64,000 nt of DNA from Ruminococcus bovis (GCF_005601135.1 NZ_CP039381.1:1423941-1487940), one strand, 5' to 3'; numbered from the stretch's first letter, positions 7,808 through 16,691 are shown. A program made the numbers and translations. The notes: generated from the sequence alone by a model not told the origin.

Positions 7808-8629
7808 TTATTTCATTTCATATAAATAATGGAGACATTCTTCAAATCTCAGACCGTACCACTGGGAGTCTTTGTCGTTAGCAGTGTGATTAATACACAT
7901 TTCTGTAAATTTAGTTGCAAGAACAATGCTTTCTTCAAAATCTTTACCCATTGTTAAGAAACCTGAAAGTGTACTTGCAAATACATCACCTGTACCATGA
8001 AATTGCCTGTCAATCAATTTGCTTGTAGCAGTTTTTTGTAAATTACTGTCACCTTTTTTAGAGTAAACTGCAACAGAATTTTCTTCCTTAACACCTGTGA
8101 TAATTACATTCTTACTGTAGTTGGTAAGTATATCGGAAATTCTTTCAAGGTGGCTTTCTGTAGGATTTTCTACAAATGGTGTGTTTGTCAGCAGACAAGC
8201 CTCTGTTAAGTTAGGCATAACTATATCTGAAACATTGCAAAGTTCAAGCATATATTCCGGATAGTCCTTTTCAAAACCACTGTATAGTCTACCGTTGTCA
8301 CCCATTACAGGGTCGGTGATAATAAGGCTTTCTTTGTGACCTTTTATAAAGTCAAGAACTATCTTAACCTGGTCTTTACTGCCTAAGTAACCGGTGTATA
8401 TACAATCGAACTTTTCTCCTAAACTGTCAAAATGGTTTAGGGTGTTTTTCATCTCCTCAGTAGTATCCTTAAAGGTGTAACCCTTAAAAACCGTATGAGC
8501 AGACAGAAGGGCAGTAGGTAAAACTACTGCCTCAATTCCAAGTGATGATATGATAGGCAATGCTATTGTAAGTGAACATTTACCCATTGATGATATGTCG
8601 TTAATACAAAGAATTCTCTTCTGTTTCAT
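7808..8629 (-). CDS. pyridoxamine/pyridoxal kinase (PdxY-like)
   Basis: Ribokinase-fold kinase, 273 aa, that phosphorylates vitamin B6 vitamers to give pyridoxal phosphate. Family signatures are SSMGKCSLTIALPI near residue 13, the conserved TDPVMGDNGRLY near residue 105, LTEACLLT near 140 and the catalytic anion hole HGTGDVFAST near residue 212 with the catalytic Asp. It lies 14 bp downstream of an ECF transporter S subunit gene and opposite a PdxR-type regulator, so the locus is a B6 uptake and salvage unit. PdxY and PdxK-type kinases are hard to separate by eye. Confidence 0.88.
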   Translation of the reverse strand: MKQKRILCINDISSMGKCSLTIALPIISSLGIEAVVLPTALLSAHTVFKGYTFKDTTEEMKNTLNHFDSLGEKFDCIYTGYLGSKDQVKIVLDFIKGHKESLIITDPVMGDNGRLYSGFEKDYPEYMLELCNVSDIVMPNLTEACLLTNTPFVENPTESHLERISDILTNYSKNVIITGVKEENSVAVYSKKGDSNLQKTATSKLIDRQFHGTGDVFASTLSGFLTMGKDFEESIVLATKFTEMCINHTANDKDSQWYGLRFEECLHYLYEMK

Positions 8630-8643
8630 AATTATTTTAGAAA

Positions 8644-9150
8644 TTATTTGTTGTAAGCCATTAGCTTATTTTTAATTCTTGCCTTGTCAAAAGCATAACC
8701 AATGATAATATATAGCACACCACTACCTGCAGCCTGAAGTAGGTTAGGAAGTAATGAACCGAAAGCACCTGCACCGTAGTAGAAAATTTCAAATGCAAAG
8801 TAACCACCAACTGTGATACCACAGCAAATTAGTACTGCAACCATATTTCTTACATTGATGATTGTGTCTTTCTTGCAAGAGAAACATAGAGCAAGTAGAG
8901 CCTTAACTACCATTGTTACAGGAACATAAATCATATAACCACCAACAAAGTCAGAAAGACCACCACCGATAGCTGCTGCACCAATTGCATATGGTGTTGG
9001 TAGCATAGATGCTGCAAGATAAATTGCTAAGTCACCTAGGTGAATGTAACCAATACCTGTTGGTACTTTTACGAAAAATGTTAGTACGAATATCATTGCT
9101 GCAAAAAGAGCTGCAACAACAATGTTGTAAAGTTGTTTAGATGTTTTCAT
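8644..9150 (-). CDS. ECF transporter S component, probably for vitamin B6 (PdxU-like)
   Basis: Integral membrane substrate-binding subunit, 168 aa from the ATG at 9150, chosen for its GAGGAG site. Five to six hydrophobic helices are visible. The first carries LYNIVVAALFAAMIFVLT, typical of S components that dock on a shared EcfAA'T module; TGIGYIHLGD and AIGGGLSDF are conserved loop motifs of the family. No EcfA or EcfT gene is in the window, so the energising module must be elsewhere. Assignment to pyridoxine is inferred from the adjacent B6 kinase and PdxR-like regulator. Confidence 0.82.
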   Translation of the reverse strand: MKTSKQLYNIVVAALFAAMIFVLTFFVKVPTGIGYIHLGDLAIYLAASMLPTPYAIGAAAIGGGLSDFVGGYMIYVPVTMVVKALLALCFSCKKDTIINVRNMVAVLICCGITVGGYFAFEIFYYGAGAFGSLLPNLLQAAGSGVLYIIIGYAFDKARIKNKLMAYNK

Positions 9151-9231
9151 TGTTTTCTCCTCTTTCATCCTCATTTTATAATCATTACGCAAAACCTTGA
9201 ATAATGTTACATTTCATATTATAATATGGGT

Positions 9232-9275
9232 TGGTACTATGGGAATAACCAATATAATACTAAAATATAGTACCA
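9232..9275. promoter_or_regulatory. pdxR promoter with candidate PdxR operator
   Basis: Inverted repeat TGGTACTAT (9232-9240) and ATAGTACCA (9267-9275), 26 bp apart, in the divergent region between the ECF gene and the regulator. For the regulator, a TATAAT at 9253-9258 lies 16 bp after TTGGTA, so the arms flank the -10 element and one covers the -35. In the minus direction there is a TATAAT but a poor -35, which fits activation of the transporter-kinase genes. Binding by the MocR-type regulator is inference. Confidence 0.55.
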
Positions 9276-9287
9276 GATGGTGATGCT

Positions 9288-10667
9288 ATGTTAACTTATG
9301 ATATGTCAAAAAGAGAGAAAACTCCAGCCTATCAGTACCTTTATCATTGTATAAAGGATGATATACTTTCTGGTAGCCTTTTGCCGGATGAAAAGTTACC
9401 TTCAAAGAGAAGTCTGTCAACACACCTTGGTGTTAGTGTTGTAACAGTAATGAGTGCTTATGAACTTTTGGTATCTGAGGGTTATTTATATACTAAGCCT
9501 AAAAGTGGTTACTTTGTTGTACCTATTAAAACTCAGCAAAAGGTAACTAACTTCCAATTGTCTGAACTTGATTTTAAAGAGTTTATACCATGGTTTGATT
9601 TTAGTGGTAATGCAACAGACAGTAGTGACTTTCCATTTTCTGTTTGGAGTAAGTTAATGAGAAAAGCTTTACTTGATTATGAAAGTGAATTGCTTAACCC
9701 TATACCGTATAACGGTGCTGAAATTTTAAGGAAAGCACTTTGTCAGTATCTTTTCCACCATAGTGGTATGAAAGTATATCCCGAACAGGTTATTATAGGT
9801 GCAGGTGCTGAGTACCTTTATTCTGTAATTATTAGGCTTGTAGGCAGTAACAAAACCTATGCATTGGAAAATCCCGGCTACAATAGAATTAGTCAAATTT
9901 ATCAAATGAATCAGGTTGCAACAGAATATATTGATGTTGACAATAAGGGTATCAGCTATGAAAAGTTAAAAGAAAGCAATGCAAGTGTTGTGCATATAAG
10001 TCCCAGCCATCAGTACCCAACAGGTATTGTTATGCCGGTAGACAGAAGAAATGAAATTCTTAACTGGGCTGATGAAAATGACGGTTATATAATTGAGGAT
10101 GACTATGACAGTGAGTTCAAAGGTAGCAAACCTATTGAAACAATGTTTTCAGCCGATAAGAATGAAAGAGTCCTTTACCTAAACACATTTAGCAAAACTA
10201 TTGCACCGTCAATGAGAATAGGTTACTTGGTTTTGCCACTTCATTTATTGAAAAAATATAGAGAAACAATGAATTTTCTTTCATGTACTGTTCCTAGTTT
10301 TGAGCAATATACTTTGGCGAATTTCATTAGTGACGGGTATTTTGAACGACACATTTCACGAATGAAAAAGCAGTATTCATCACGAAAAAAGGAAATTATG
10401 GATGTGTTTAAGAATAGTGAAATTAAGGACAAAATCAGCATTGTTGAGAATATGTCAGGCTTTCACTTCCTAATGAAAATAAATACAGAAAAGTCCGATG
10501 AACAGTTTATCAAGGAACTAAAAGAAAAGAATATAAACGCAAGATTTTTAAGTCAGTATTATCATAAAGAAAATAAGGATTGCCACCACTTTATGATTGT
10601 GAATTATTCCGGTATCCAAAAAGAAAAATTAGAAAAAGCAATCGAAATTTTAGGGGAGATAATTTAG
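9288..10667 (+). CDS. pdxR: MocR-family transcriptional regulator, PdxR-like
   Basis: A 459-aa GntR-type winged helix (about residues 5-75, with LPSKRSLSTHLGVSVVTVMSAY) fused to a fold-type I aminotransferase domain that binds pyridoxal phosphate. In the aminotransferase half, GAGAEYLYSVI, SPSHQYPTG, the EDDYDSEF motif and the PLP lysine in YLNTFSKTIAPSMRIGYL (about residue 304) are all present. MocR proteins of this kind sense PLP and control B6 synthesis or salvage. It is divergent from the B6 kinase and transporter genes, its probable targets. The start has only a weak GGTG site. Confidence 0.88.
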   Translation: MLTYDMSKREKTPAYQYLYHCIKDDILSGSLLPDEKLPSKRSLSTHLGVSVVTVMSAYELLVSEGYLYTKPKSGYFVVPIKTQQKVTNFQLSELDFKEFIPWFDFSGNATDSSDFPFSVWSKLMRKALLDYESELLNPIPYNGAEILRKALCQYLFHHSGMKVYPEQVIIGAGAEYLYSVIIRLVGSNKTYALENPGYNRISQIYQMNQVATEYIDVDNKGISYEKLKESNASVVHISPSHQYPTGIVMPVDRRNEILNWADENDGYIIEDDYDSEFKGSKPIETMFSADKNERVLYLNTFSKTIAPSMRIGYLVLPLHLLKKYRETMNFLSCTVPSFEQYTLANFISDGYFERHISRMKKQYSSRKKEIMDVFKNSEIKDKISIVENMSGFHFLMKINTEKSDEQFIKELKEKNINARFLSQYYHKENKDCHHFMIVNYSGIQKEKLEKAIEILGEII

Positions 10668-10852
10668 TTCTTTATTCTGTTTGAGTTTAAAGGTTAGTTA
10701 GATAAATTTGGGTTTGTGGTGATGTTTAAATACTAAAAAGTGTATACTATGTCCTTTCTCTCTTGTATACCAAGTTATTGCACAATTAATAATATAACAA
10801 TATTTTGTAGAATAAACAGTACCGATTTTTATATCATATTATGGCTCACAGA

Positions 10853-11002
10853 TGTAGGGGCGAACATTGTTCGCCCGTTTAATAGTAAAATGTTTTATGT
10901 AACTTAGTCCTATGTAGAAACTAAAAATTATAACTTACCATATAGGGCAAAGTACCTATATAAAGGCTAGTTTGTAACGGGACATCAATGATGTCCCCTA
11001 CA
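10853..11002 (+). repeat. 150-bp palindrome-bounded repeat, copy 1 (ends GCGAA and GACAT)
   Basis: Begins TGTAGGGGCGAACATTGTTC and ends GGGACATCAATGATGTCCCC then TACA. The internal sequence is nearly the exact reverse complement of the copy at 38851-39000. Confidence 0.85.
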
Positions 11003-11118
11003 ACTGTAACTCATAATTTTTCTAAAAATTTATAATTTCAAATAAAGAAAAATTCCATCTAGGCTGAGATTTTCCTTTATGTCTAACTATTAAATGTAAC
11101 AAGAATTTTGAGTTACAC

Positions 11119-11268
11119 TGTAGGGGCGAACACTGTTCGCCCGTTAAAAAGTGTGATACCTATGGGATTATTGTCCTATTTGCAGACTATAAATTTATAA
11201 TATCTACATAGGGCATAATACATTTATTTAGGATAGTTTGTAATGGGACATCAATGATGTCCCCTACA
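11119..11268 (+). repeat. 150-bp palindrome-bounded repeat, copy 2 (ends GCGAA and GACAT)
   Basis: Same length and end types as copy 1 but a diverged interior (for example the GTTAAAAAGTGTGATACC segment). It lies 116 bp after copy 1 in the same orientation. Confidence 0.85.
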
Positions 11269-11440
11269 CCTGTGTGTCAGGGTTTTATATGATTTTATGT
11301 ACATATTCTCACTATGAATTTTTCTTTATAGCCGATTTAATTTAAAACAAATTCACCCTAACCCACAATCAAGATTAAAAAGACAAACCCAAATTTGTAG
11401 AACTGATTTATCATAACCCACAATCAAAATTAAAAGAAGA

Positions 11441-11472
11441 AAAAGGTGTGTAGGAAACTACACACCTTTTTT
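11441..11472 (-). terminator. intrinsic terminator of the 11477-12445 gene
   Basis: AAAAGGTGTGTAG / CTACACACCTTTT hairpin with a GAAA loop. The identical hairpin, with the same AAGAAG lead sequence, recurs at 12779-12810. Confidence 0.8.
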
Positions 11473-11476
11473 ATAA

Positions 11477-12445
11477 CTATTTTCTTCTATAAATAGCATC
11501 CATAAAATTGTGATATTCTAGTTCTTTTAATATTCTTTCGTGCTGATATTCTTCAATAGCAGTTTGTTCATTGATTTGAGCAGATAAATGTTTATGATTA
11601 TTATTAATATCATTACTCAATCTATCAATAGTATGATTAGCCTTGTTAATTGCATCAAAAAGAACAGTTTGTGTTGTTGCAATTTCATTAAGTTTTTGAA
11701 TAGCTATATCAATTTTAGATATAATAAGATTTAAACGCTTTTCATTTTCATAAATTTTGTAAGCCCCATCATCACCTGTATTAGGGTCAAATTGTAAACT
11801 TAATGTTATTCCCTTACAAAAATATTGATAGAATGAACTGATAACTACAATATCTCTTTTGTAATCATTATGTATAATATTATAGCTATACAATTCCATA
11901 AGATTCTTTTCAGTTTCCTGATATTGTTTATCTAATATTTCAATTTGAGATAAAACTTTATTTTTTTCAGGCATTTCACTTCTTACTCTTTTATTATCAA
12001 TTTCCACCTTTCTATTGTATTCTTTTAGTTTGATACTATATATTCTGTCCAGTTCTTTTTGTTCATTTACTTCTGCTATAGACTTAATAATTGGTCCTAC
12101 AATTGCAGCACCAACAAGACCACTAATTATGCCAACAATAAATATCATTATCATCATTCCGAAAATATCAAAAATAGAACTTAAACCACCTGAGGAATGA
12201 TTATTTACTACTCTGTAAATACCATATACCATTGCAACGATAAATCCGATGATTATTCCTGCACCTTTCATATATTCCCCGGTATCTTTTTTACTTACTT
12301 CTTTCTCCGGAATAGGTATTATTTTTTTCTTTCCTAAGTTGTTATATACACGATAAAGATTTTGTAAAGTTTTGTCTTGAACATACAAAGACATTTCCAT
12401 ATCTAGAACCATACCCAGATATTCCTTGATTTTTTCAGTAGTCAT
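11477..12445 (-). CDS. uncharacterised membrane protein with two transmembrane segments and coiled-coil tail
   Basis: Unrecognised protein of 322 aa. I choose the second ATG (12445) because GAGGG lies six bases upstream of it but touches the first ATG at 12451. Two hydrophobic segments occur at about residues 60-83 and 93-125, the second glycine-rich (GIISGLVGAAIVGPI). They are followed by about 200 residues of charged, heptad-like helix: a roughly 30-residue coiled coil, a middle block with SLQFDPNTGDDG, and a final Asn/Gln/Glu-rich helix. The N-terminal 58 residues are soluble. It is divergent from a small HTH gene, with identical terminators bordering the pair. Confidence 0.8.
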   Translation of the reverse strand: MTTEKIKEYLGMVLDMEMSLYVQDKTLQNLYRVYNNLGKKKIIPIPEKEVSKKDTGEYMKGAGIIIGFIVAMVYGIYRVVNNHSSGGLSSIFDIFGMMIMIFIVGIISGLVGAAIVGPIIKSIAEVNEQKELDRIYSIKLKEYNRKVEIDNKRVRSEMPEKNKVLSQIEILDKQYQETEKNLMELYSYNIIHNDYKRDIVVISSFYQYFCKGITLSLQFDPNTGDDGAYKIYENEKRLNLIISKIDIAIQKLNEIATTQTVLFDAINKANHTIDRLSNDINNNHKHLSAQINEQTAIEEYQHERILKELEYHNFMDAIYRRK

Positions 12446-12560
12446 ATTCATCCCTCATTTTATAAAATACTTGTATATGCTCTATATACCGATAATATAA
12501 ATATACTCTATATATAGACAATTGTCAACAAAAATAGTATTGAAATAGAATTATATAGAG

Positions 12561-12791
12561 GTGATTGTTATAATTTCTTATGAACCACTATATAAAACCT
12601 TAAAAGAAAAAAATATTTCTACTTACAAACTAATAAAACAATATAATATTAGTAGAAGTTTACTTGATAGATTGAAACATGATAAACCTATTAGTACAGT
12701 AACTTTAAACGACCTTTGTACAATATTAGATTGCAAAGTTGAAGATGTTTTAGTTTTTAAAAAAGATAATAAAGAAGAAAAAGGTGTGTAG
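12561..12791 (+). CDS. small Cro/CI-type HTH regulator, start codon uncertain
   Basis: About 73-76 aa, one XRE-type helix-turn-helix: YKLIKQYNISRSLLDRLKHD forms helices 2-3, followed by TLNDLCTILDCKVEDVL, the usual last two helices of the YozG-like group. The open frame begins with GTG at 12561, but this GTG is itself part of the only good ribosome-binding site, GAGGTGA. Homologues of this kind usually start at the residue before ISYEPL, where this gene has ATA instead of ATG, about six bases after the site. The protein probably binds DNA locally. It is divergent from the membrane-protein gene. The stop lies inside the terminator stem. Confidence 0.7.
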   Translation: MIVIISYEPLYKTLKEKNISTYKLIKQYNISRSLLDRLKHDKPISTVTLNDLCTILDCKVEDVLVFKKDNKEEKGV

Positions 12792-12810
12792 GAAACTACA
12801 CACCTTTTTC
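12779..12810 (+). terminator. intrinsic terminator of the small HTH gene
   Basis: Hairpin AAAAGGTGTGTAG-GAAA-CTACACACCTTTT followed by TC; the TAG stop is in the left arm. Same sequence as 11441-11472. Confidence 0.8.
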
Positions 12811-12842
12811 TATGGAAATTAGTTATGAAAAAATATCTTGAA

Positions 12843-12881
12843 ATCAATAATTAATATCAATAATTAACATCAATAACTTAT
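12843..12881. repeat. three tandem 13-bp repeats
   Basis: ATCAATAATTAAT, ATCAATAATTAAC, ATCAATAACTTAT in direct succession in the gap between the HTH gene and nadC. No known role. Confidence 0.6.
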
Positions 12882-12977
12882 CTTGATTTTTATACTAAAA
12901 AGTAATAAATTTACTGCATTATTATAATCGCATAACTTATATATTTAGTTTAAAAATCAGAAAATCAAAAACTAAGA

Positions 12978-13814
12978 TTAAATAATCTTTAGTGAAATGT
13001 CAAATGCTTTTACTGAGTGAGTTAATGCACCGATTGAAATAATATCAACACCTGTTTCTGCAACACCACGGATTGTTTCTTCTGTAATGCCACCGGATGC
13101 TTCAAGTAGTGCTTTACCGTCAGCAATTTTAACTGCTTCTCTCATTGTGTCATTATCCATATTGTCTAGCATAATAACATCAACATCAACAGAAAGTGCT
13201 TCTCTTAGTTCATCAAGAGTTCTGACTTCAAGTTCAACCTTTGCCATATGACCTAACTTTGTGCGTAACTTTGTTACTGCATTAGTAATGCCACCACCTG
13301 CATCAACATGGTTGTCCTTTAGCATAGCAGCATCACTTAGGTTAAATCTGTGGTTCTTGCCACCACCAACTGTTACTGCATACTTCTGTAATGGACGCAT
13401 ACCCGGTAGTGTCTTTCTTGTGTCTGCAATAGATGCATTAGTGCCTTCAACAATCTTAACAATTCTGTTTGTCATTGAAGAAATACCACTCATATGCTGA
13501 AGTAGGTTAAGAGCAGTTCTTTCACCTTTTAGGATAGTTCTTGTTTTGCCCTTGATTTTTGCGATAATGTCACCTTTCTTAACTTCTTCACCATCGTGGA
13601 TGAAAACTTCATACTGAAAATCAGGTTGGATTAGAGTAAATACTCTTAATGCAACTTCAATACCACAAAGTACACCATCAGCTTTTGCTAGGAACTTTGC
13701 TTCATTTTCCTGATCTTCTGGGATAAGGTAATCTGTTGTAATGTCAACATAGTTAATGTCCTCTAGTAGGGCAGTTTTGATTAGATTATCTACATAAAAT
13801 TGATTTAATATCAT
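12978..13814 (-). CDS. nadC: nicotinate-nucleotide pyrophosphorylase (quinolinate phosphoribosyltransferase)
   Basis: Converts quinolinate and PRPP to nicotinate mononucleotide in de novo NAD synthesis. It has 278 aa, the normal length. Active-site segments are present: GERTALNLLQHMSGI, ADTRKTLPGMRPLQKYAV near residue 135, NHRFNLSDAAMLKDNH near residue 157, VELEVRTLDE and the LLEASGGITEETI barrel end. It overlaps nadB by 4 bp and is translated after it. The usual partner nadA is not next to it. Confidence 0.96.
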   Translation of the reverse strand: MILNQFYVDNLIKTALLEDINYVDITTDYLIPEDQENEAKFLAKADGVLCGIEVALRVFTLIQPDFQYEVFIHDGEEVKKGDIIAKIKGKTRTILKGERTALNLLQHMSGISSMTNRIVKIVEGTNASIADTRKTLPGMRPLQKYAVTVGGGKNHRFNLSDAAMLKDNHVDAGGGITNAVTKLRTKLGHMAKVELEVRTLDELREALSVDVDVIMLDNMDNDTMREAVKIADGKALLEASGGITEETIRGVAETGVDIISIGALTHSVKAFDISLKII

Positions 13815-15280
13815 AGGTTGATACCTTCCTTAATTTCTTCAAGAATAATTTTTGCAACAGTTGCAAGACTTCTTGCCTCTACAAAATCAGGAGTGATTTC
13901 GTAATTTGTGTTATTTAACTTGTTAAGAATATCCTTTACTTCTTCATATGCATTGTCAACATTATCAAGGTTAGGAATAACAAAGTATGTATCCTGCATA
14001 ATTTCTCTAATTCTTGTACGGATACCTGTAGGTAGCTTTTCACCGGCAATATTCTTGTTATCAGGTTCTTCACCAAGAGGTTTCTTGCCACCCTTATGAA
14101 GTCTGTCTGTAATGTCAATTGCTGCTCTTCTGGAGAATACAAGTGCCTCAAGTAGAGAGTTACTTGCAAGTCTGTTAGCACCATGTACACCTGTATGAGA
14201 ACATTCACCACAAGCATATAGTCTGTCAACAGATGTTCTTGCATCTAGGTCAACATTGATACCACCCATTAGGTAGTGCTGACAAGGATAAATAGGAATC
14301 CAATCCTTTGTAATATCAATACCCTTTTCAAGACATCTTGAATAAATCATAGGGAATCTGTTTTTTACAAATTCAGGGTCTTTAGCAGTAATATCTAGGT
14401 AGAAATTGCTACTGCCTGTTTTCTTCTGTTCTTCCATAATTGCATGAGAAACAACATCTCTAGGAGCAAGTTCTCCACGCTCATCATAGTCAAACATAAA
14501 TCTTCTGCCATCATGGTTAAGAAGAATAGCACCCTCGCCACGAACAGCCTCAGAAATCAAAAATCTTTCTCTGTCACTTTTACTGTCAAAAGCAGTAGGA
14601 TGGAACTGAACTCTTGAAAGATGCTTAATGTTAGCACCTAGCATATATGCAAATGTAATACCGTCACCTGTTGCAATAGCTGAGTTAGTTGTGTATTTAT
14701 ATACTCTGCCGATACCACCTGTAGCAAGTACACAGTATGATGTACCGATAGAATATTCTTCACCGTTTCTCATAACGCCAAGGTAGAAACCATGTTCAAC
14801 CTTATCAATAGAATAAACAAGTGCATTGTCCCAAATTGTAATATTTTTCTTAGCTTCTACATCAAGAAGTAGCTTATCTACAATTTCTTTACCTGTTGAG
14901 TCTTTGTGATGTACAATACGGTTACGACAATGACCACCTTCTAAAGTTGCAAGTAGGTTGCCGTCTTTATCTCTGTCAAAGTCAACACCAAGTTCCTTTA
15001 ACTTTAGAACATCATCAGGACCTTCTGTTACCAGCTTTTCAACTGCAGAAAGGTTGTTCTTATATTTACCTGCGATTAAAGTATCTGCTATATGTAATTT
15101 ATAGTTGTCGTGGTTTTTGTCAAGAACAGCTGCAACACCACCTTGTGCAAAACTACTGTTGCTTAAAGTAAGTTCCTTTTTACTAAGTAGTAGAACAGAA
15201 ACATCCTCAGGGTACTTTAAAGCACCATAAAGTCCTGCAACACCTGTACCTACTATAACTACATCAAATTGTTTGTCCAT
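13811..15280 (-). CDS. nadB: L-aspartate oxidase
   Basis: FAD enzyme that oxidises L-aspartate to iminoaspartate, the first step of de novo NAD synthesis; in anaerobes fumarate serves as acceptor. It has 489 aa. Visible are the N-terminal dinucleotide-binding GTGVAGLYGAL, SSFAQGGVAAVL, the GGHCRNRIVHHKDSTG segment with substrate-contact residues, RVQFHPTAF, ISEAVRGEGAILLN, and GECSHTGVHGANRLASNSLLE near the FAD. It is coupled to nadC by a 4-bp overlap. Iminoaspartate must be used by quinolinate synthase NadA, whose gene is not in the window. Confidence 0.96.
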   Translation of the reverse strand: MDKQFDVVIVGTGVAGLYGALKYPEDVSVLLLSKKELTLSNSSFAQGGVAAVLDKNHDNYKLHIADTLIAGKYKNNLSAVEKLVTEGPDDVLKLKELGVDFDRDKDGNLLATLEGGHCRNRIVHHKDSTGKEIVDKLLLDVEAKKNITIWDNALVYSIDKVEHGFYLGVMRNGEEYSIGTSYCVLATGGIGRVYKYTTNSAIATGDGITFAYMLGANIKHLSRVQFHPTAFDSKSDRERFLISEAVRGEGAILLNHDGRRFMFDYDERGELAPRDVVSHAIMEEQKKTGSSNFYLDITAKDPEFVKNRFPMIYSRCLEKGIDITKDWIPIYPCQHYLMGGINVDLDARTSVDRLYACGECSHTGVHGANRLASNSLLEALVFSRRAAIDITDRLHKGGKKPLGEEPDNKNIAGEKLPTGIRTRIREIMQDTYFVIPNLDNVDNAYEEVKDILNKLNNTNYEITPDFVEARSLATVAKIILEEIKEGINL

Positions 15281-15306
15281 TTTCTTTGACCTCTTTAATA
15301 AATTGC

Positions 15307-15328
15307 GTAAACTAATTTAGCAGTTTAC
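15307..15328 (-). promoter_or_regulatory. candidate operator upstream of nadBC
   Basis: Palindrome GTAAACT-N8-AGTTTAC lies between the nadB start and an AT-rich region with a TATAAT-like -10 on the minus strand. Placement downstream of the probable -10 fits a repressor site. Which NAD-pathway regulator binds it is unknown. Confidence 0.4.
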
Positions 15329-15440
15329 AAAATATTTGAATTATATTATACTACAATAAACACATAATTTAAAGTGTATAAAGAAATTTAAGTTAGATAT
15401 TTTTTATATAACCATATTAGTTAAGGAAAGGTGGGTTATT

Positions 15441-16691
15441 ATGGAACTAAAAAGTAATGAAGAAAAGGTAACAAGAGCAGTTCTCATTAGTGTTAATACA
15501 GGTGAATATGATGCAGATACTTCTCTGCTTGAACTTGTTGAACTGGCAAAGACTGCCGGTGCTGAAACAGTAGCAACTGTTATGCAAAACCTAGACAGAC
15601 CTGAAACTGCAACATATGTTGGCAAAGGTAAACTCCTTGAAATCAGTGAATTTTGTGAAAGTCAAGAAATTGATTTGCTTATATTTGACAGTGAACTTTC
15701 TCCAACTCAGATTAGAAATATTGAAGAAGAAACCGGTGTAAGAGTAATTGACCGTACAATGCTTATTCTTGATATTTTTGCAATGAGAGCAAGAAGTAAA
15801 GAAGGTAAATTACAGGTTGAACTTGCACAGTTAAAGTATATGATGCCTAGACTTACCGGTATGGGTACTGCAATGAGCCGACTTGGTGGTGGTATCGGCA
15901 CAAGAGGTCCGGGTGAAACTAAGCTTGAAACTGACAGAAGACATATTAGAAGAAGAATGGAAACTCTAAAGGAACAACTAAAAGATGTTGAACACCATAG
16001 AGAACAACTTAGAAAAAGAAGAAGAAAAGACAATGTTATTACAGTAGCAATTGTTGGTTATACAAATGCCGGTAAAAGTACCCTTATGAACTATCTAACA
16101 GATGCAGGTGTACTTGCAGAGAACAAACTTTTTGCAACCCTTGACCCAACATCAAGAGCATTAAAGCTACCTAACGGTGTAACTGTTATGCTGATTGATA
16201 CAGTAGGACTTGTGAGAAGACTACCTCACCATTTGGTTGATGCATTCCGTTCAACTTTGGAAGAGGCAGCAGAGGCAGACATTATCCTAAATGTTTGTGA
16301 TGTTAGCAGTGAAGAGGCATCTTTGCACCTAAAGGTAACAAGAGAACTTCTGGAAAGTTTAGGTTGCAAGGACACACCGATTATTCCGGTACTGAATAAA
16401 TGTGACCTTGTTTCAGGTGGTGTTACAGTACCACAGATAGGCACAGGTGTTAGAATTTCTGCAAAAGAAGGTAAGGGAATTGATGAACTTTTACACGCAA
16501 TAGAAGATAACTTACCTGTTAAAGTTAAGAGAGTTAAGGCACTTTTGCCTTTTGATAAGTTAGGTATCTCTGCTGAAATTCGTGAAAAGTGTATCCTTAA
16601 TAGCGAAGAATATGTTGCTGATGGTCTTTTAATTGATGCCGTTATCAGCGAAGAAATGTATTCCAAAATCAGAGATTATATTGTGGAATAA
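15441..16691 (+). CDS. hflX: ribosome-associated GTPase HflX
   Basis: GTPase that binds the 50S subunit and splits stalled ribosomes. It has 416 aa. The N-terminal HflX domain has VGKGKLLEI and DSELSPTQIRNIE, followed by the GGIGTRGPGETKLETDRR linker and a charged helical pair. The G domain then shows GYTNAGKSTLMN (G1, about residue 205), FATLDPTSR (G2), DTVGLVRRLP (G3) and NKCD (G4). A GGAAAGGTGGG site precedes the ATG. It is divergent from nadB and monocistronic, followed by repeats. Confidence 0.96.
   Translation: MELKSNEEKVTRAVLISVNTGEYDADTSLLELVELAKTAGAETVATVMQNLDRPETATYVGKGKLLEISEFCESQEIDLLIFDSELSPTQIRNIEEETGVRVIDRTMLILDIFAMRARSKEGKLQVELAQLKYMMPRLTGMGTAMSRLGGGIGTRGPGETKLETDRRHIRRRMETLKEQLKDVEHHREQLRKRRRKDNVITVAIVGYTNAGKSTLMNYLTDAGVLAENKLFATLDPTSRALKLPNGVTVMLIDTVGLVRRLPHHLVDAFRSTLEEAAEADIILNVCDVSSEEASLHLKVTRELLESLGCKDTPIIPVLNKCDLVSGGVTVPQIGTGVRISAKEGKGIDELLHAIEDNLPVKVKRVKALLPFDKLGISAEIREKCILNSEEYVADGLLIDAVISEEMYSKIRDYIVE

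Larger units (their letters stand above)
10668..11440. other. gene-free repeat cluster: two tandem 150-bp palindrome-bounded units with conserved flanks
   Basis: No open frame of coding appearance. The region holds two repeat units in the same orientation, plus conserved outer segments. The stretch at about 10736-10852, containing GTATACTATGTCC and CTCTCTTGTATACC, recurs in reverse complement at about 39001-39130 and 17029-17160. The stretch around 11280-11345 recurs in reverse complement at about 38760-38850 and 25430-25518. Confidence 0.8.

Noticed and set aside
10853-11268. Possible CRISPR array from repeated palindromes
   Set aside because: Only two units occur here, the spacing sequence is itself repeated, and no cas gene is present. 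The dispersed copies fit an interspersed element.
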